Below, in pieces: positions 15,423-22,759 of a stretch of 32,996 bases of DNA (its first letter is position 1; the number at the start of each line of letters is the position of its first letter). The notes under the pieces are model-generated. The model made no database searches. It saw only the letters and a list, made by a program, of their open reading frames with translations, and was not told the DNA's origin. A program made the position numbers and the translations under genes. Origin of the DNA: JBFMFR01 sp040752025. Lineage in GTDB: Bacteria > Chloroflexota > Anaerolineae > Anaerolineales > UBA4823. The DNA lies in contig JBFMFR010000069.1 of NCBI GenBank assembly GCA_040752025.1, positions 1 through 32,996 of the forward strand, given 5' to 3'.

Positions 15423-16898
15423 TTACGGGCTTTCGTCCAGCAGGATGAGGGCAGAAACAGGCGGCAGGCTGATCTGTGTGACCGCCGTGTAGCTGAGCGC
15501 TCCGGTGGGAACGCCATCCGCAGGCAGCGCGCCGCCGCCCTCGGGTTGGGCCAGGTAGGCGGCGCGCTCCAGGTCGACCTGGAGCGTACGCGGCCCGGGG
15601 TTGACCAGCACGAAGCCGTTGCTGAAATCCCGGCGGTAGATGTAGGGGCGGGTCTCAGATCCGCCCTTGCCGACGGGCTGGTACAGATCATCGATGCTGT
15701 CCATAGCGCTGTGCGTGGGCGCGCCGATGGGGATCTCGTACTCGGGCCACCACTCGGGCTCCAGGTCGAGTTCGATGTTAATGAAGGTGTGCTCTCCTTT
15801 GATCAAGAGATAGCTGCCCAGGGCGAAGAGGCGCGGCTGGGGCTCGACCACGCCCGCTACCTGGGCAATCAGGGCTTTGCCCTGGCGGGTGAACGACAGG
15901 GCGCGGTCCATCTGCAAGCGCCAGTCTTCCGGGTCGAGCGGGCTGCCATCCGTTTCCAGTGCGAAACCTTCGATCATCACCCCGTCGGCGGCGCGGTAAT
16001 CGGTGAGGTCACGGGTGGTGATCCACCCGCCCACGTTGGGGATGAGCAGGTAATCGCCCAGGGGCTGGCCTTGCAGCCACTCCAGCCAGCGGGCGATGCG
16101 CTCTGACCAGGCGCTTTCGAAGGCCGCATCGACAGGGGGCAGCCGCGGCGAGAAGCGCTCGGCGCCCAGGAAGTTGGGCACGCTCAGGCTGTCCATGAAG
16201 ACGCCGTCGGCGGCGTTGGCCTGCACCTGGCGCAGCACCTCGGCCTGCCAGTAGTCGCGCCAGGCGGGGTCGTCCAGTTCAGCCTGGTACCAGCCCCAAT
16301 CGCAGTTGAGCAAGCGCTGGCGGCCCGCCTGGGGCCAGTGGAAAAACCAATTCTCGGAAAGCGCGGTCTCACCGGGCCACTCACGCACCCACTGGTCGCC
16401 TTCAATGATCTCCAGCCAGCCGCCGGTGGGCTGGCAGCCACCCTGGATGGCGCGGTAACCCAGGGCCCCGCCCAGGCGGTAGTGCAGGATGAGAAAGTCC
16501 GGGTTGAGGGCGCGCAGGCGCTCGGCATCGGAGCGGGTCATTTTTTGCGTGCCAGCGTAATGGGTGGCGGCGAAACGGTACTGGGCGGCGCTCATCCAGG
16601 GCACGAGTTGGTCGTTGAAAACGTGGATGCCCTGGGTGGTGTCGGGCCAGGGACGGGCCAGGGGGGAGGGGTTGACAGTCTGTGTGGGCTGCGGGGCAGG
16701 CGTGGTGCCCGGGGCAGCCTGCAAGGGGGTGGGCTCAGGCGGGCTTTGGGTTGGAACGGGCGCGCTGGCAAGGCTGGTGAATGTGGGCGTGGGAGTCGCG
16801 GCTGGCGCCAACAGCTTACAGGCCAGCAGTACAGCAGCCAGCGAGGCCAGGCAGAGGATAAAGGAGCGCCGGGTTGCCAGCGATGGCTGTTTTGGCAT
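15423..16898 (-). CDS. Glycoside-hydrolase-like TIM-barrel lipoprotein
   Basis: The 491-residue product has a lipobox at LLAC (Cys27), then a Thr/Pro-rich linker to about 88. A domain resembling the hypothetical glycosyl hydrolase (GHL) TIM-barrel families follows: GIHVFNDQL, DFLILHYRLGG, DGVFMDSLS with Asp231 and Asp236, YLLIPNVGGW, and DGVMIEGF with Glu310. These acidic residues sit at strand ends where retaining hydrolases carry their catalytic pair, but no characterised family was matched with certainty. Residues 410-419 (GKGGSETRPY) are encoded by a copy of the palindromic repeat and are probably an insertion between the barrel and the C-terminal beta domain. The start has GGTGAG two bases upstream and lies three bases after the dehydrogenase stop, so the two genes are likely co-transcribed. 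Confidence 0.75.
   Translation of the reverse strand: MPKQPSLATRRSFILCLASLAAVLLACKLLAPAATPTPTFTSLASAPVPTQSPPEPTPLQAAPGTTPAPQPTQTVNPSPLARPWPDTTQGIHVFNDQLVPWMSAAQYRFAATHYAGTQKMTRSDAERLRALNPDFLILHYRLGGALGYRAIQGGCQPTGGWLEIIEGDQWVREWPGETALSENWFFHWPQAGRQRLLNCDWGWYQAELDDPAWRDYWQAEVLRQVQANAADGVFMDSLSVPNFLGAERFSPRLPPVDAAFESAWSERIARWLEWLQGQPLGDYLLIPNVGGWITTRDLTDYRAADGVMIEGFALETDGSPLDPEDWRLQMDRALSFTRQGKALIAQVAGVVEPQPRLFALGSYLLIKGEHTFINIELDLEPEWWPEYEIPIGAPTHSAMDSIDDLYQPVGKGGSETRPYIYRRDFSNGFVLVNPGPRTLQVDLERAAYLAQPEGGGALPADGVPTGALSYTAVTQISLPPVSALILLDESP
15642..15670. repeat. REP-like palindrome, copy 3, inside a coding sequence
   Basis: The left arm GTAGGGGCGGGTCT (15642-15655) is identical to the other copies. 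The right arm (15657-15670) has three changes, so the copy is older or under coding constraint. It lies in frame within the glycoside-hydrolase-like gene. Confidence 0.85.
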
Positions 16899-16901
16899 GG
16901 C

Positions 16902-17708
16902 TCACCGGCCTTGCTGGATGGCGCGGGCGGCGATACGGTCGATCAGGGTGGGGATGAAGGGGCGCAGATATTGCAGCAGGCGGCCGCGGCCCATGACGAC
17001 TTCGCGCCGCCGGCGGGCGACGCCTTCGATGATCAGGCGGGCGCACTCGTCGGCCTGCATCACCTGGCTTTCGTGCACCGGGCTTTCGCCCAGGGGCTTC
17101 CCATCCGCGCCAAAGGCGCGCATGCGCGCCTCGGTATTGACGAAATCCGGGAATGCTACGGTCACGCTGATGCTGTACGAAGCCAGCTCGATGCGCAGGG
17201 TGTCGAAAAAGCCCAACTGGGCGTGTTTGCTGGCGGCGTAGCCGCTGCGCGTGGGCACGCCGCTCTTGGCGGTCAGGCTGGCGATGCCTACCAGGCGGCC
17301 CTGGCTCTTCTTGAGGTGCGGCAGGGCGGCATGGGTGCAGTAGACGCTGCCGAAGTAGTTGACCTGCATGATGCGCTCGAGGGGCTCGAGGGTCTGCAAA
17401 TCTTCGAAGAGGGCCCACATGGTGATGCCGGCGTTGTTGATCAGGGTGTCGATGCGCCCGAACTCCTCGACGGTGCGGTCGATGAGCTGCTGGCACTGCG
17501 CGGGATCGCTCACGTCGGTGGGCACCGCCAGGGCGCGCCCGCTGCGGTGGGTGCACAGGTCGGCCACCGCCTCCAGGCGGTCGCGGTCGCGGGCTGCCAG
17601 GGCCAGCCAGGCGCCCCGGGCGGCGAGCTGGTAAGCCAGCTCACGGCCGATGCCGCTGGAAGCGCCGGTGAGAACGACAACGTTTTCGGTAAAGGGATTT
17701 TGACTCAT
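16902..17708 (-). CDS. Short-chain dehydrogenase/reductase
   Basis: This 268-residue classical SDR has the cofactor loop TGASSGIG at 14-21, NNAG at 91-94, and a catalytic Ser144-Tyr157-Lys161 set (YAASK). Arg40, after strand two (LALAARDRDRL), suggests NADP(H) preference. The C-terminal segment (PDFVNTEARM, then RRREVVMGRGRLLQYLRPFIPTLIDRIAARAI) resembles membrane-associated SDRs acting on lipid-like substrates, but the substrate is not evident. AGGAG seven bases before the ATG supports the start. The glycoside-hydrolase-like lipoprotein gene follows three bases after its stop. Confidence 0.88.
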   Translation of the reverse strand: MSQNPFTENVVVLTGASSGIGRELAYQLAARGAWLALAARDRDRLEAVADLCTHRSGRALAVPTDVSDPAQCQQLIDRTVEEFGRIDTLINNAGITMWALFEDLQTLEPLERIMQVNYFGSVYCTHAALPHLKKSQGRLVGIASLTAKSGVPTRSGYAASKHAQLGFFDTLRIELASYSISVTVAFPDFVNTEARMRAFGADGKPLGESPVHESQVMQADECARLIIEGVARRRREVVMGRGRLLQYLRPFIPTLIDRIAARAIQQGR

Positions 17709-17872
17709 AGGGCAGCTCCTGGTGGGCCTGAAACAATATCAGGACATGGATTGGCGCGGGTTGGCAGGGATTTTTTTGGAGAAGGGGAATCGCAGAGCAG
17801 GCGGCATGCCTATAGAATACCACAATAAAGCCGGGCAGGATGGGTGTTTGTTTGGGGAATCGGGCAGTCAGC

Positions 17873-18043
17873 TTACATCCACAGCAAATAGCTGACCGCA
17901 AATCCAAACAGCACGGCAAAGCTGGAGATTGCCAGGAGCATGGCCAGGCGGTGCAGGGTTTCTTTCCAACCGCGCCCCCAGACGACTAACAGGATCACCT
18001 GCCCGAGGATGTAGCTCAGGGCCAACCAGGATAGTGTTTCCAT
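17873..18043 (-). CDS. Small two-helix membrane protein
   Basis: This 56-residue frame reads METLSWLALSYILGQVILLVVW, then a short basic loop (GRGWKETLHR) and a second hydrophobic segment ending in SYLLWM. It would be an integral membrane protein with two helices and a positively charged turn. AAGGTG lies four bases before the ATG. It is short enough to be missed by length filters, but composition and the ribosome binding site support it. No family was recognised. It is 25 bases upstream of nothing else on this strand before a 164-base gap to the dehydrogenase gene. Confidence 0.65.
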   Translation of the reverse strand: METLSWLALSYILGQVILLVVWGRGWKETLHRLAMLLAISSFAVLFGFAVSYLLWM

Positions 18044-18068
18044 CGCGCACCTTCATTTGAACCAACCT

Positions 18069-18296
18069 TTACCACAATGGCGTAAAAATGATCTCCGCTT
18101 CGCGCTCGCCCTCCCGGACCAGGATGGCTTTGTTTTGATCCTTTTGCGTTTTGGCTACCATTAAACCAATGCGCAGGAAGGCGCGCATCACGTCGGTGAC
18201 GCTGACTTCGTATTCCTCGGCGATGTTTTCCAACTCGCCGACCACTTTGGTTGGCAAGGTGAGGTTAAAGCGCGTGGTTTCTGGCTTCATGCGCAT
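18069..18296 (-). CDS. Ribbon-helix-helix-like small regulator (putative antitoxin)
   Basis: The 75-residue protein starts MRMKPETTRFNLTLPTKVVGELENIAEEYEVSVTD in two short segments: a beta strand (TTRFNLTLP) followed by two helices, the layout of CopG/Arc-type ribbon-helix-helix DNA-binding proteins. The C-terminus is charged (KDQNKAILVREGEREAEI). ATG 18296 is preferred because GAGGAG (18310-18305) is eight bases upstream; a GTG at 18305 overlaps that site. It overlaps the end of the upstream gene by 32 bases, so translation is probably coupled. It may repress the shared promoter through the palindrome at 18700-18715. Alternatively it is a stand-alone regulator. Confidence 0.65.
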   Translation of the reverse strand: MRMKPETTRFNLTLPTKVVGELENIAEEYEVSVTDVMRAFLRIGLMVAKTQKDQNKAILVREGEREAEIIFTPLW

Positions 18297-18615
18297 GTTG
18301 TACACTCCTCAGTTCTCTCTTTACCCGGGCTGCCAAGGCGGGGTAGTCTGACGCCAGGGTCTCGGAAATATCCCAAAAGGCGGTCAGGGGATCCTCTTTG
18401 AAGATCACGCAGGTCGCCGGATGGGTGCTGACGTACAGCGAGACCGTCCCGCCGTTTTCTTGCAGGTAGGCGCGCCGGGTAGCGTCTCTTGGATCGCGCC
18501 AGATGATGATGCGCTCCCTGGCCAGCCAGTGGGGCTTCTCGTGAACCAGGGCCAGTTCGAGCAAACTTTTCTTCTTCCTGTGGGTCGACAGGGTTGAGGC
18601 GTTCATCTGAAACAT
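18265..18615 (-). CDS. Uncharacterised 116-residue protein paired with an RHH-like regulator
   Basis: The product is basic at the N-terminus (STHRKKKSLLELALVH), then has RIIIWRDPRDATRRAYLQENGGTV and a segment KEDPLTAFWDISETLASDYPALAARVKREL. No domain was recognised with confidence. It is chosen over an overlapping frame (18287-18640) because its composition is protein-like, while the other is rich in Arg/Pro shadow residues. AGGAG lies ten bases before the ATG. As the first gene of a two-gene overlap with an RHH-like protein and behind a promoter with a palindrome, it could be a toxin or a partner protein; this is inference from layout only. Confidence 0.55.
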   Translation of the reverse strand: MFQMNASTLSTHRKKKSLLELALVHEKPHWLARERIIIWRDPRDATRRAYLQENGGTVSLYVSTHPATCVIFKEDPLTAFWDISETLASDYPALAARVKRELRSVQHAHEARNHAL

Positions 18616-18653
18616 CCCGGTCTAACTCCTGAACCAACACTCATCATCTTCTG

Positions 18654-18690
18654 CATGCACGTTTTTATGCATGTCTGGTACGAAAACGTG
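18654..18690. promoter_or_regulatory. Inverted repeats in the leader of the two-gene module
   Basis: Two overlapping dyads lie in the predicted transcript leader: CATGCA (18654-18659) with TGCATG (18668-18673), and CACGTTTT (18658-18665) with AAAACGTG (18683-18690). They are mutually exclusive as RNA hairpins because they share bases, so the leader could switch folds. Confidence 0.45.
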
Positions 18691-18695
18691 TCTGT

Positions 18696-18724
18696 ATTAT
18701 AGAACATAAGTTCTAAAAAGTCAA
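18696..18724 (-). promoter_or_regulatory. Promoter with palindromic operator for the two-gene module
   Basis: On the minus strand TTGACT (18724-18719), a 17-bp spacer and TATAAT (18701-18696) make a strong sigma-70 promoter. The perfect dyad TAGAAC-ATAA-GTTCTA (18700-18715) fills the spacer and enters the -10. A protein bound there would block polymerase, as in autoregulated toxin-antitoxin operons. Confidence 0.75.
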
Positions 18725-18841
18725 TAGTTTGATACTTTTATGGGATGGGCAGAAGTTGATCGCTTTGAAGGAGAATGTGCTATGATTGGGAGAGAGCCTG
18801 CCTTTCTCATGCAAATCCTCTAGAAAACAGAGATCAACACG

Positions 18842-19180
18842 ATGAAAGCACTGATTGCGTTCCTGCGCCCAAATTGGGGAAAATTGCTTGCTTTCATAGT
18901 GTTGCTATTGCTGTCTATGTTGGTGTTTGTGAGCTACAAACCTACCACGAAAGTCACCTCGGAGCAGATGTGGGGCGCGCCGCTTGTGTTCCTAGATGTG
19001 AGTGGATACTCCGGGCCTTGCCCGCCAGTGAATTACTGCCACAAAGTGCATGTGCAAGGCTTCTACCCGTTTGAACTGCTGCTGGATGTTCTAATCTGGT
19101 ATAGCGTGGCTTGCGTGGTTTGTTTCGTGATTAGCAGGTATGGTAGCGGGTTGATAAACTTGCTGCGATTTATCAGCTAA
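18842..19180 (+). CDS. Small membrane protein of unknown function
   Basis: The 112-residue product has a hydrophobic helix at about 16-31 (LLAFIVLLLLSMLVFV), a roughly 50-residue outside loop containing GPCPPVNYCHKVH with two cysteines that could form a disulfide, and a second helix near 79-97 (LLLDVLIWYSVACVVCFVI). The layout, with a C-P-P-x3-C type loop, suggests an exported domain held by two helices. No family was recognised. The ribosome binding site is weak. Base composition is lower in GC than the envelope genes to the left. Confidence 0.6.
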   Translation: MKALIAFLRPNWGKLLAFIVLLLLSMLVFVSYKPTTKVTSEQMWGAPLVFLDVSGYSGPCPPVNYCHKVHVQGFYPFELLLDVLIWYSVACVVCFVISRYGSGLINLLRFIS

Positions 19181-19232
19181 AATTATCTATCAAAACTCTT
19201 TTGAGCGCGAATTCCACAAAGAGAAGGAAAAC

Positions 19233-19286
19233 ATGCCGAACAACGCCCTACGCCCTGGTGTTCCCTGGCTTATATTATGTTTTATC
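19233..19286 (+). pseudogene. 5' end of the beta-propeller lipoprotein gene, cut off by the IS
   Basis: ATG 19233 has AAGGA four bases upstream. It encodes 18 residues (MPNNALRPGVPWLILCFI) before the IS begins. Removing the IS and one target copy joins this in frame to 21279, giving a signal peptide that continues TLLMIPAC and a 460-residue lipoprotein. With the IS present, translation would run on into the element. Confidence 0.85.
19279..19286. repeat. Target site duplication, left copy (GTTTTATC)
   Basis: It is identical to 21271-21278 on the other side of the insertion sequence. Confidence 0.93.
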
Positions 19287-19309
19287 GCAATACCGCAAAA
19301 GTCACTATT
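19287..19309. repeat. Terminal inverted repeat, left
   Basis: An exact inverse of 21248-21270. Confidence 0.93.
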
Positions 19310-19485
19310 TTGACAATGTCACATTAAACATCTGTTCTATGAATTCTGTTCGGCTCATCCACCATCTATGGCTTTGCCACATGAATTTTGGTTATGTTAC
19401 CCAGATATGGTGGCATCGACAATGCTCCATATCTGGCGGTAGACGAACGAAATAACCTGCATATACCGAATGTGACATTGTCAAA

Positions 19486-21186
19486 CTATGGGTCAAAGCT
19501 GGGAGGGAGAGCCTTCCAGCGTTGGATGAGTTTTCTAAGCTGGGCCTGTGATTGTTTAGCAGAGCGAGTATGAAGTCTAAAAGGGGCACGGTGTATTCGC
19601 ACACGTTGGCGCTCTTGCAGAAATTGATCGAATTCGACATGAGAGATAGCAGCAATGGTTTCGGATAAAGAACTTGGCCCAGGGATCAGTTCCCAGGCTC
19701 CTTGTCGAAATAGCAGGCATTTGGTTGCTCCTACTTGACCAGTGGTAGAAGACAAGCGTCGTCTGAGTTCGCGGAATTCGCTTTCGCAGTGATTGTTAGT
19801 ACGGGGCAAGGCAGGCAGGTCATAGGTATAGAACAAACCGGGTGCATAACTGAGGGAGACCTTATGGATTTTGGCGCTGAACTCCTGTAAACGGGAGGAC
19901 CTTTGCGCTTGGGTCTCGATGCGGGTCAAGCAGGCCTCCCATTCGATCCGCACTTGCTCTCCGGCTCGGACTGGTTTTCCTTCGGGATCAAGCACATCGG
20001 CCAGATCGGCTAACCAATTGGCAGCCTGAGACAACTCATTGTATTGAGAGTGGGTTGCGATGAGGGCTTTGTGCAATCCGGCTTGTAATTCCAGCAGGCG
20101 AGGCTCAGGCTGATACTGGATCAGTTCCTGCAAACAAGCCGTTACCTCCAGCAAGCGGGCATACATCTCCACCCCTGCCAGACGAAAAGGAGGGCGACCT
20201 TTCAGCGTCAGGAGATAGCGCACACGAGATAGGATGTCCTGCACAATGCTTTCCCGCTCTTGTTGAGCACTCACTTCTGGCTCAAGAGAAGCTGATTGAG
20301 CCGCGGCAGAGGGTATCGGCGATGGAATGATCCCGGTCACCACCGCTACTGGGGGCTTTTCGGCCTTTCTTTGCCGGATGAGGTCTCCAATTTCGCCCCG
20401 CACAGTCTGGCGCAGTTCGATTTTCATCTGCTCATCTGCCTTTGCAATCGGTTCAGCGGCATTGTCCAGGTAGTGGAACTGGCAAAAACCATGCAGCGCA
20501 TTTGGAAAAACCGCCTTCACTGCTGGCAATAACCCGCGTTGTTTGTCGCTCATGACAGCCTTGACCGACAGATTCAAAGCTGCAATCGGTTCCAAGAACT
20601 CGACGAAGGCCCTTTCATCCTGGCAATTCATCCATCCGCTCCGTAATGTCCAGCCGGTCTGCAATTCGCGAATGATCCACAATTGTGGTTCGCCCCCTTC
20701 AGGCATCAAACCATCCAGGCTCAGTAACAAACCGGACTGCCGCGCCAATACCTCCAATTCTGCATAATGCCCTCGCTCATGGCAGTCCAACAACGGCAAG
20801 TACCGTTGTTGATACAGATGGCGCACTTGCGACGCACTGATTTGTATCCGCCCACTCAGATGCGCATAGATGGCATCATAATGCATCCGCCCTTTTTGCC
20901 GTTCCCAGCCAATCTGCGCAATCACATCGTACCCATAGATGCTGTATTTCGGCGCTATCTGCTGCCATGTCGCAGATGGCCACCTTACCTCCGAACTGGC
21001 ACAACTTGCTCCCACGCAGCGCTTTGGCCGGTAGGCTATCGTGGTTACTTGGCTCATTGTCTGCACCGTTTTCAAACCATTCAGATAGCTCATCTCAACT
21101 AATTCCTGCCCACATTGCGGACAGTTGTCCAGTTCGCATTTGTAGATAATCGGCGTCTTCCGGTATAATCCACTCGGGGTTCTCAT
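19486..21186 (-). CDS. DDE-type (MULE-like) transposase of the 1984-bp IS
   Basis: The 566-residue protein begins with a cysteine cluster (Cys17, Cys22, Cys25, then Cys57 and Cys62) that looks like a zinc-binding DNA recognition domain. The catalytic core is visible as Asp158 in SLLSLDG-type context (LLLSLDGLMPEGG), Asp214 in VMSDKQRG, a C-x2-H element at Cys235/His238 (FCQFHYLDNA), and Glu468 in the TNNHCESEF motif. The C-x2-H element after the second Asp and the TNN-x-x-E motif are features of MULE/IS256-type enzymes. A helical insertion of about 200 residues separates it from the Glu. GGAG precedes the ATG. The frame is intact, so the enzyme may be active. Confidence 0.85.
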   Translation of the reverse strand: MRTPSGLYRKTPIIYKCELDNCPQCGQELVEMSYLNGLKTVQTMSQVTTIAYRPKRCVGASCASSEVRWPSATWQQIAPKYSIYGYDVIAQIGWERQKGRMHYDAIYAHLSGRIQISASQVRHLYQQRYLPLLDCHERGHYAELEVLARQSGLLLSLDGLMPEGGEPQLWIIRELQTGWTLRSGWMNCQDERAFVEFLEPIAALNLSVKAVMSDKQRGLLPAVKAVFPNALHGFCQFHYLDNAAEPIAKADEQMKIELRQTVRGEIGDLIRQRKAEKPPVAVVTGIIPSPIPSAAAQSASLEPEVSAQQERESIVQDILSRVRYLLTLKGRPPFRLAGVEMYARLLEVTACLQELIQYQPEPRLLELQAGLHKALIATHSQYNELSQAANWLADLADVLDPEGKPVRAGEQVRIEWEACLTRIETQAQRSSRLQEFSAKIHKVSLSYAPGLFYTYDLPALPRTNNHCESEFRELRRRLSSTTGQVGATKCLLFRQGAWELIPGPSSLSETIAAISHVEFDQFLQERQRVRIHRAPFRLHTRSAKQSQAQLRKLIQRWKALPPSFDP

Positions 21187-21200
21187 CTTCTGCTCCTTGT

Positions 21201-22607
21201 TTGATCATCAAGTTGCAGTATGCCCTGAGAACCCCTCTTGTCAAGCTAATAGTGACTTTTGCGGTATTGCGTTTTATCACTTTGCTCATGATTCCAGCAT
21301 GCTCTCCGTCAAGAGCGGCCTCATCCCCGCCGCTGGCGAAGATGACAACGCTGCAAGCGCTTGCTCAAACCACTTCTCCAGTTTCACCAACAAACCGTCC
21401 TGATCCAACAGTATGGCTGACTCCGACTCAAGCGATACAACCAGAAATCGCCCCACTACCAACGGCTATACCCGTCCTGGCGAAAACCCCTCAAAAGCCC
21501 TGGTCAAGCTTCGCTTCTCTGCCGCCTGGCCAATATGTGGTTTACTTTGATACCGAGTCCAAGAATCACGGCCTGGATGTGATTTCACAAAATGGTGCCA
21601 TTCGACAGTATCTGACTGAGGTCTATGGACATTCGATCTCAATCGATGGAAGAAGGATTGCTTATGCAGGTGAAGCGGGGCGCGAGTTCATATTCGATAT
21701 GGAATACGATACTCTGGTTGAACTACCCGCATTTGCTCCAGGATGCACGGCTTTCAATACATCCCCTGATTTGAGCGAATCTGTAGTAAGCTGCCACGGA
21801 GAGGTCTACGTGGTATCGCATGAAGACGATCGTACAATACCCATAACGCATCTGGCGCACGAGCAGGAGTATTATTCTTCCCCGCTATGGTCACCTGACG
21901 GGAAGTGGATTGCGTTGTTCAATCAAACCTACCCGCCTGACCCTTTTCGAACCGACCCTGATGATGGGCTTTATTTGATCGATACGGCATGCATCGCGGA
22001 GCCTGGCACGTGTCCTGCGAAAATGCGAGGTCCTTTTCAGGATAATCTTTACTTGCAGGGGCCCTACGTGTGGTCGCCAGATAGCCAGAAGTTAGCTATC
22101 CCTGTTCGCTCCGATGACCGTCCGATCAAGATATTTGACCTGAAGACAGAGACTTTCCGCGATTTGAATCTGAATGGCGGATATGGATCCACGGACTCTT
22201 TCGCCTGGTCTCCAGATGGGGAATGGATTGCATACAGCCGCCGAGAATCGGAAACAGATTCATCTCAAGATGTTTTCTTGGCCCCAGTAGCCGGAGGCGG
22301 CTCTGTCAAGCTGGTTGACAGCCCTGGGTCCACATCTGTCTATTTTTGGCTGACTGTTCCCTGGCCATTCCGGTCGGGAGATACCTACGCAATCACGGAA
22401 GCTGGAGCTAACTTGAATCTTCGCCAATCGCCTGATCTAAATGCAAACGTGCTCAAAAAGCTCCAGCCTGAAGAGACGGTCCAGATTGTGGAAGGCCCTG
22501 TTGAGATGGACGGCTATCATTGGTGGAAGGTGCGCGTCGTTGCGGATGGTGTAGAAGGATGGTTAGCGGAGCACCCAGATTGGTTCAAGTCGCTTGTGTC
22601 TCCATAA
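21201..22607 (+). CDS. Beta-propeller plus SH3-type lipoprotein, N-terminus replaced by IS sequence
   Basis: From 21279 on, this is the body of the gene that starts at 19233: lipobox MIPAC, a Thr/Pro linker, then a TolB/PD40-type propeller with repeated SPDGKW and SPDSQK blades, and a C-terminal SH3_3 domain (ANLNLRQSPDLNANVLKKLQPEE to GVEGWLAEH). Domain content suggests an exported ligand-sensing protein. The frame shown opens at an ATG inside the IS (21201), whose end encodes MIIKLQYALRTPLVKLIVTF in frame. That gives Lys/Arg followed by a hydrophobic stretch leading into the same lipobox, so a chimeric lipoprotein could still be exported. No ribosome binding site precedes 21201, so whether it is made is unknown. 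Confidence 0.8.
   Translation: MIIKLQYALRTPLVKLIVTFAVLRFITLLMIPACSPSRAASSPPLAKMTTLQALAQTTSPVSPTNRPDPTVWLTPTQAIQPEIAPLPTAIPVLAKTPQKPWSSFASLPPGQYVVYFDTESKNHGLDVISQNGAIRQYLTEVYGHSISIDGRRIAYAGEAGREFIFDMEYDTLVELPAFAPGCTAFNTSPDLSESVVSCHGEVYVVSHEDDRTIPITHLAHEQEYYSSPLWSPDGKWIALFNQTYPPDPFRTDPDDGLYLIDTACIAEPGTCPAKMRGPFQDNLYLQGPYVWSPDSQKLAIPVRSDDRPIKIFDLKTETFRDLNLNGGYGSTDSFAWSPDGEWIAYSRRESETDSSQDVFLAPVAGGGSVKLVDSPGSTSVYFWLTVPWPFRSGDTYAITEAGANLNLRQSPDLNANVLKKLQPEETVQIVEGPVEMDGYHWWKVRVVADGVEGWLAEHPDWFKSLVSP
21248..21270. repeat. Terminal inverted repeat, right
   Basis: An exact inverse of 19287-19309. Confidence 0.93.
21271..21278. repeat. Target site duplication, right copy (GTTTTATC)
   Basis: It is identical to 19279-19286. 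It encodes part of the signal peptide of the interrupted lipoprotein gene. Confidence 0.93.
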
Positions 22608-22756
22608 CGGATGGCGCTTGGGACATCGATAACCTGACAGCCGGGAACCGGCTCGTGGGGCTGCAACCTGAGCTTCCTGGCCCGGCCAGCCGGCACAAAG
22701 CCGCCAGCGAGTACTGGAACATCTTTACCGGGTTCCGCTGTGTCAGCCGGCCCTGA
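22608..22756 (+). pseudogene. Remnant of an FGE-like domain C-terminus
   Basis: In the frame ending at TGA 22754-22756 the sequence reads LTAGNRLVGLQPELPGPASRH and ends YWNIFTGFRCVSRP. The GFRCV ending is the typical last strand of FGE-sulfatase domains, as in the complete domain at 118-367 of the protein at the left edge. No start or N-terminal part is present. Confidence 0.45.
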
Positions 22757-22759
22757 ATT

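Larger units (their letters stand above)
19287..21270 (-). mobile_element. Complete 1984-bp insertion sequence with 23-bp terminal inverted repeats
   Basis: Perfect 23-bp inverted repeats (GCAATACCGC at each tip) lie at 19287-19309 and 21248-21270. GTTTTATC occurs directly outside both ends as an 8-bp target duplication. One long transposase frame fills the element on the minus strand. Perfect repeats and duplication point to recent movement. The family was not recognised by name; an 8-bp duplication and the transposase motifs are compatible with a MULE/IS256-like group. Confidence 0.93.

Noticed and set aside
16338..17828. 496-residue plus-strand open frame
   Set aside because: It spans the antisense of two genes with good motifs (hydrolase-like lipoprotein and SDR) and has no recognisable fold.
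18287..18640. 117-residue minus-strand frame overlapping the two-gene module
   Set aside because: Arg/Pro/Gly-rich shadow composition; the alternative frame 18265-18615 looks like real protein.
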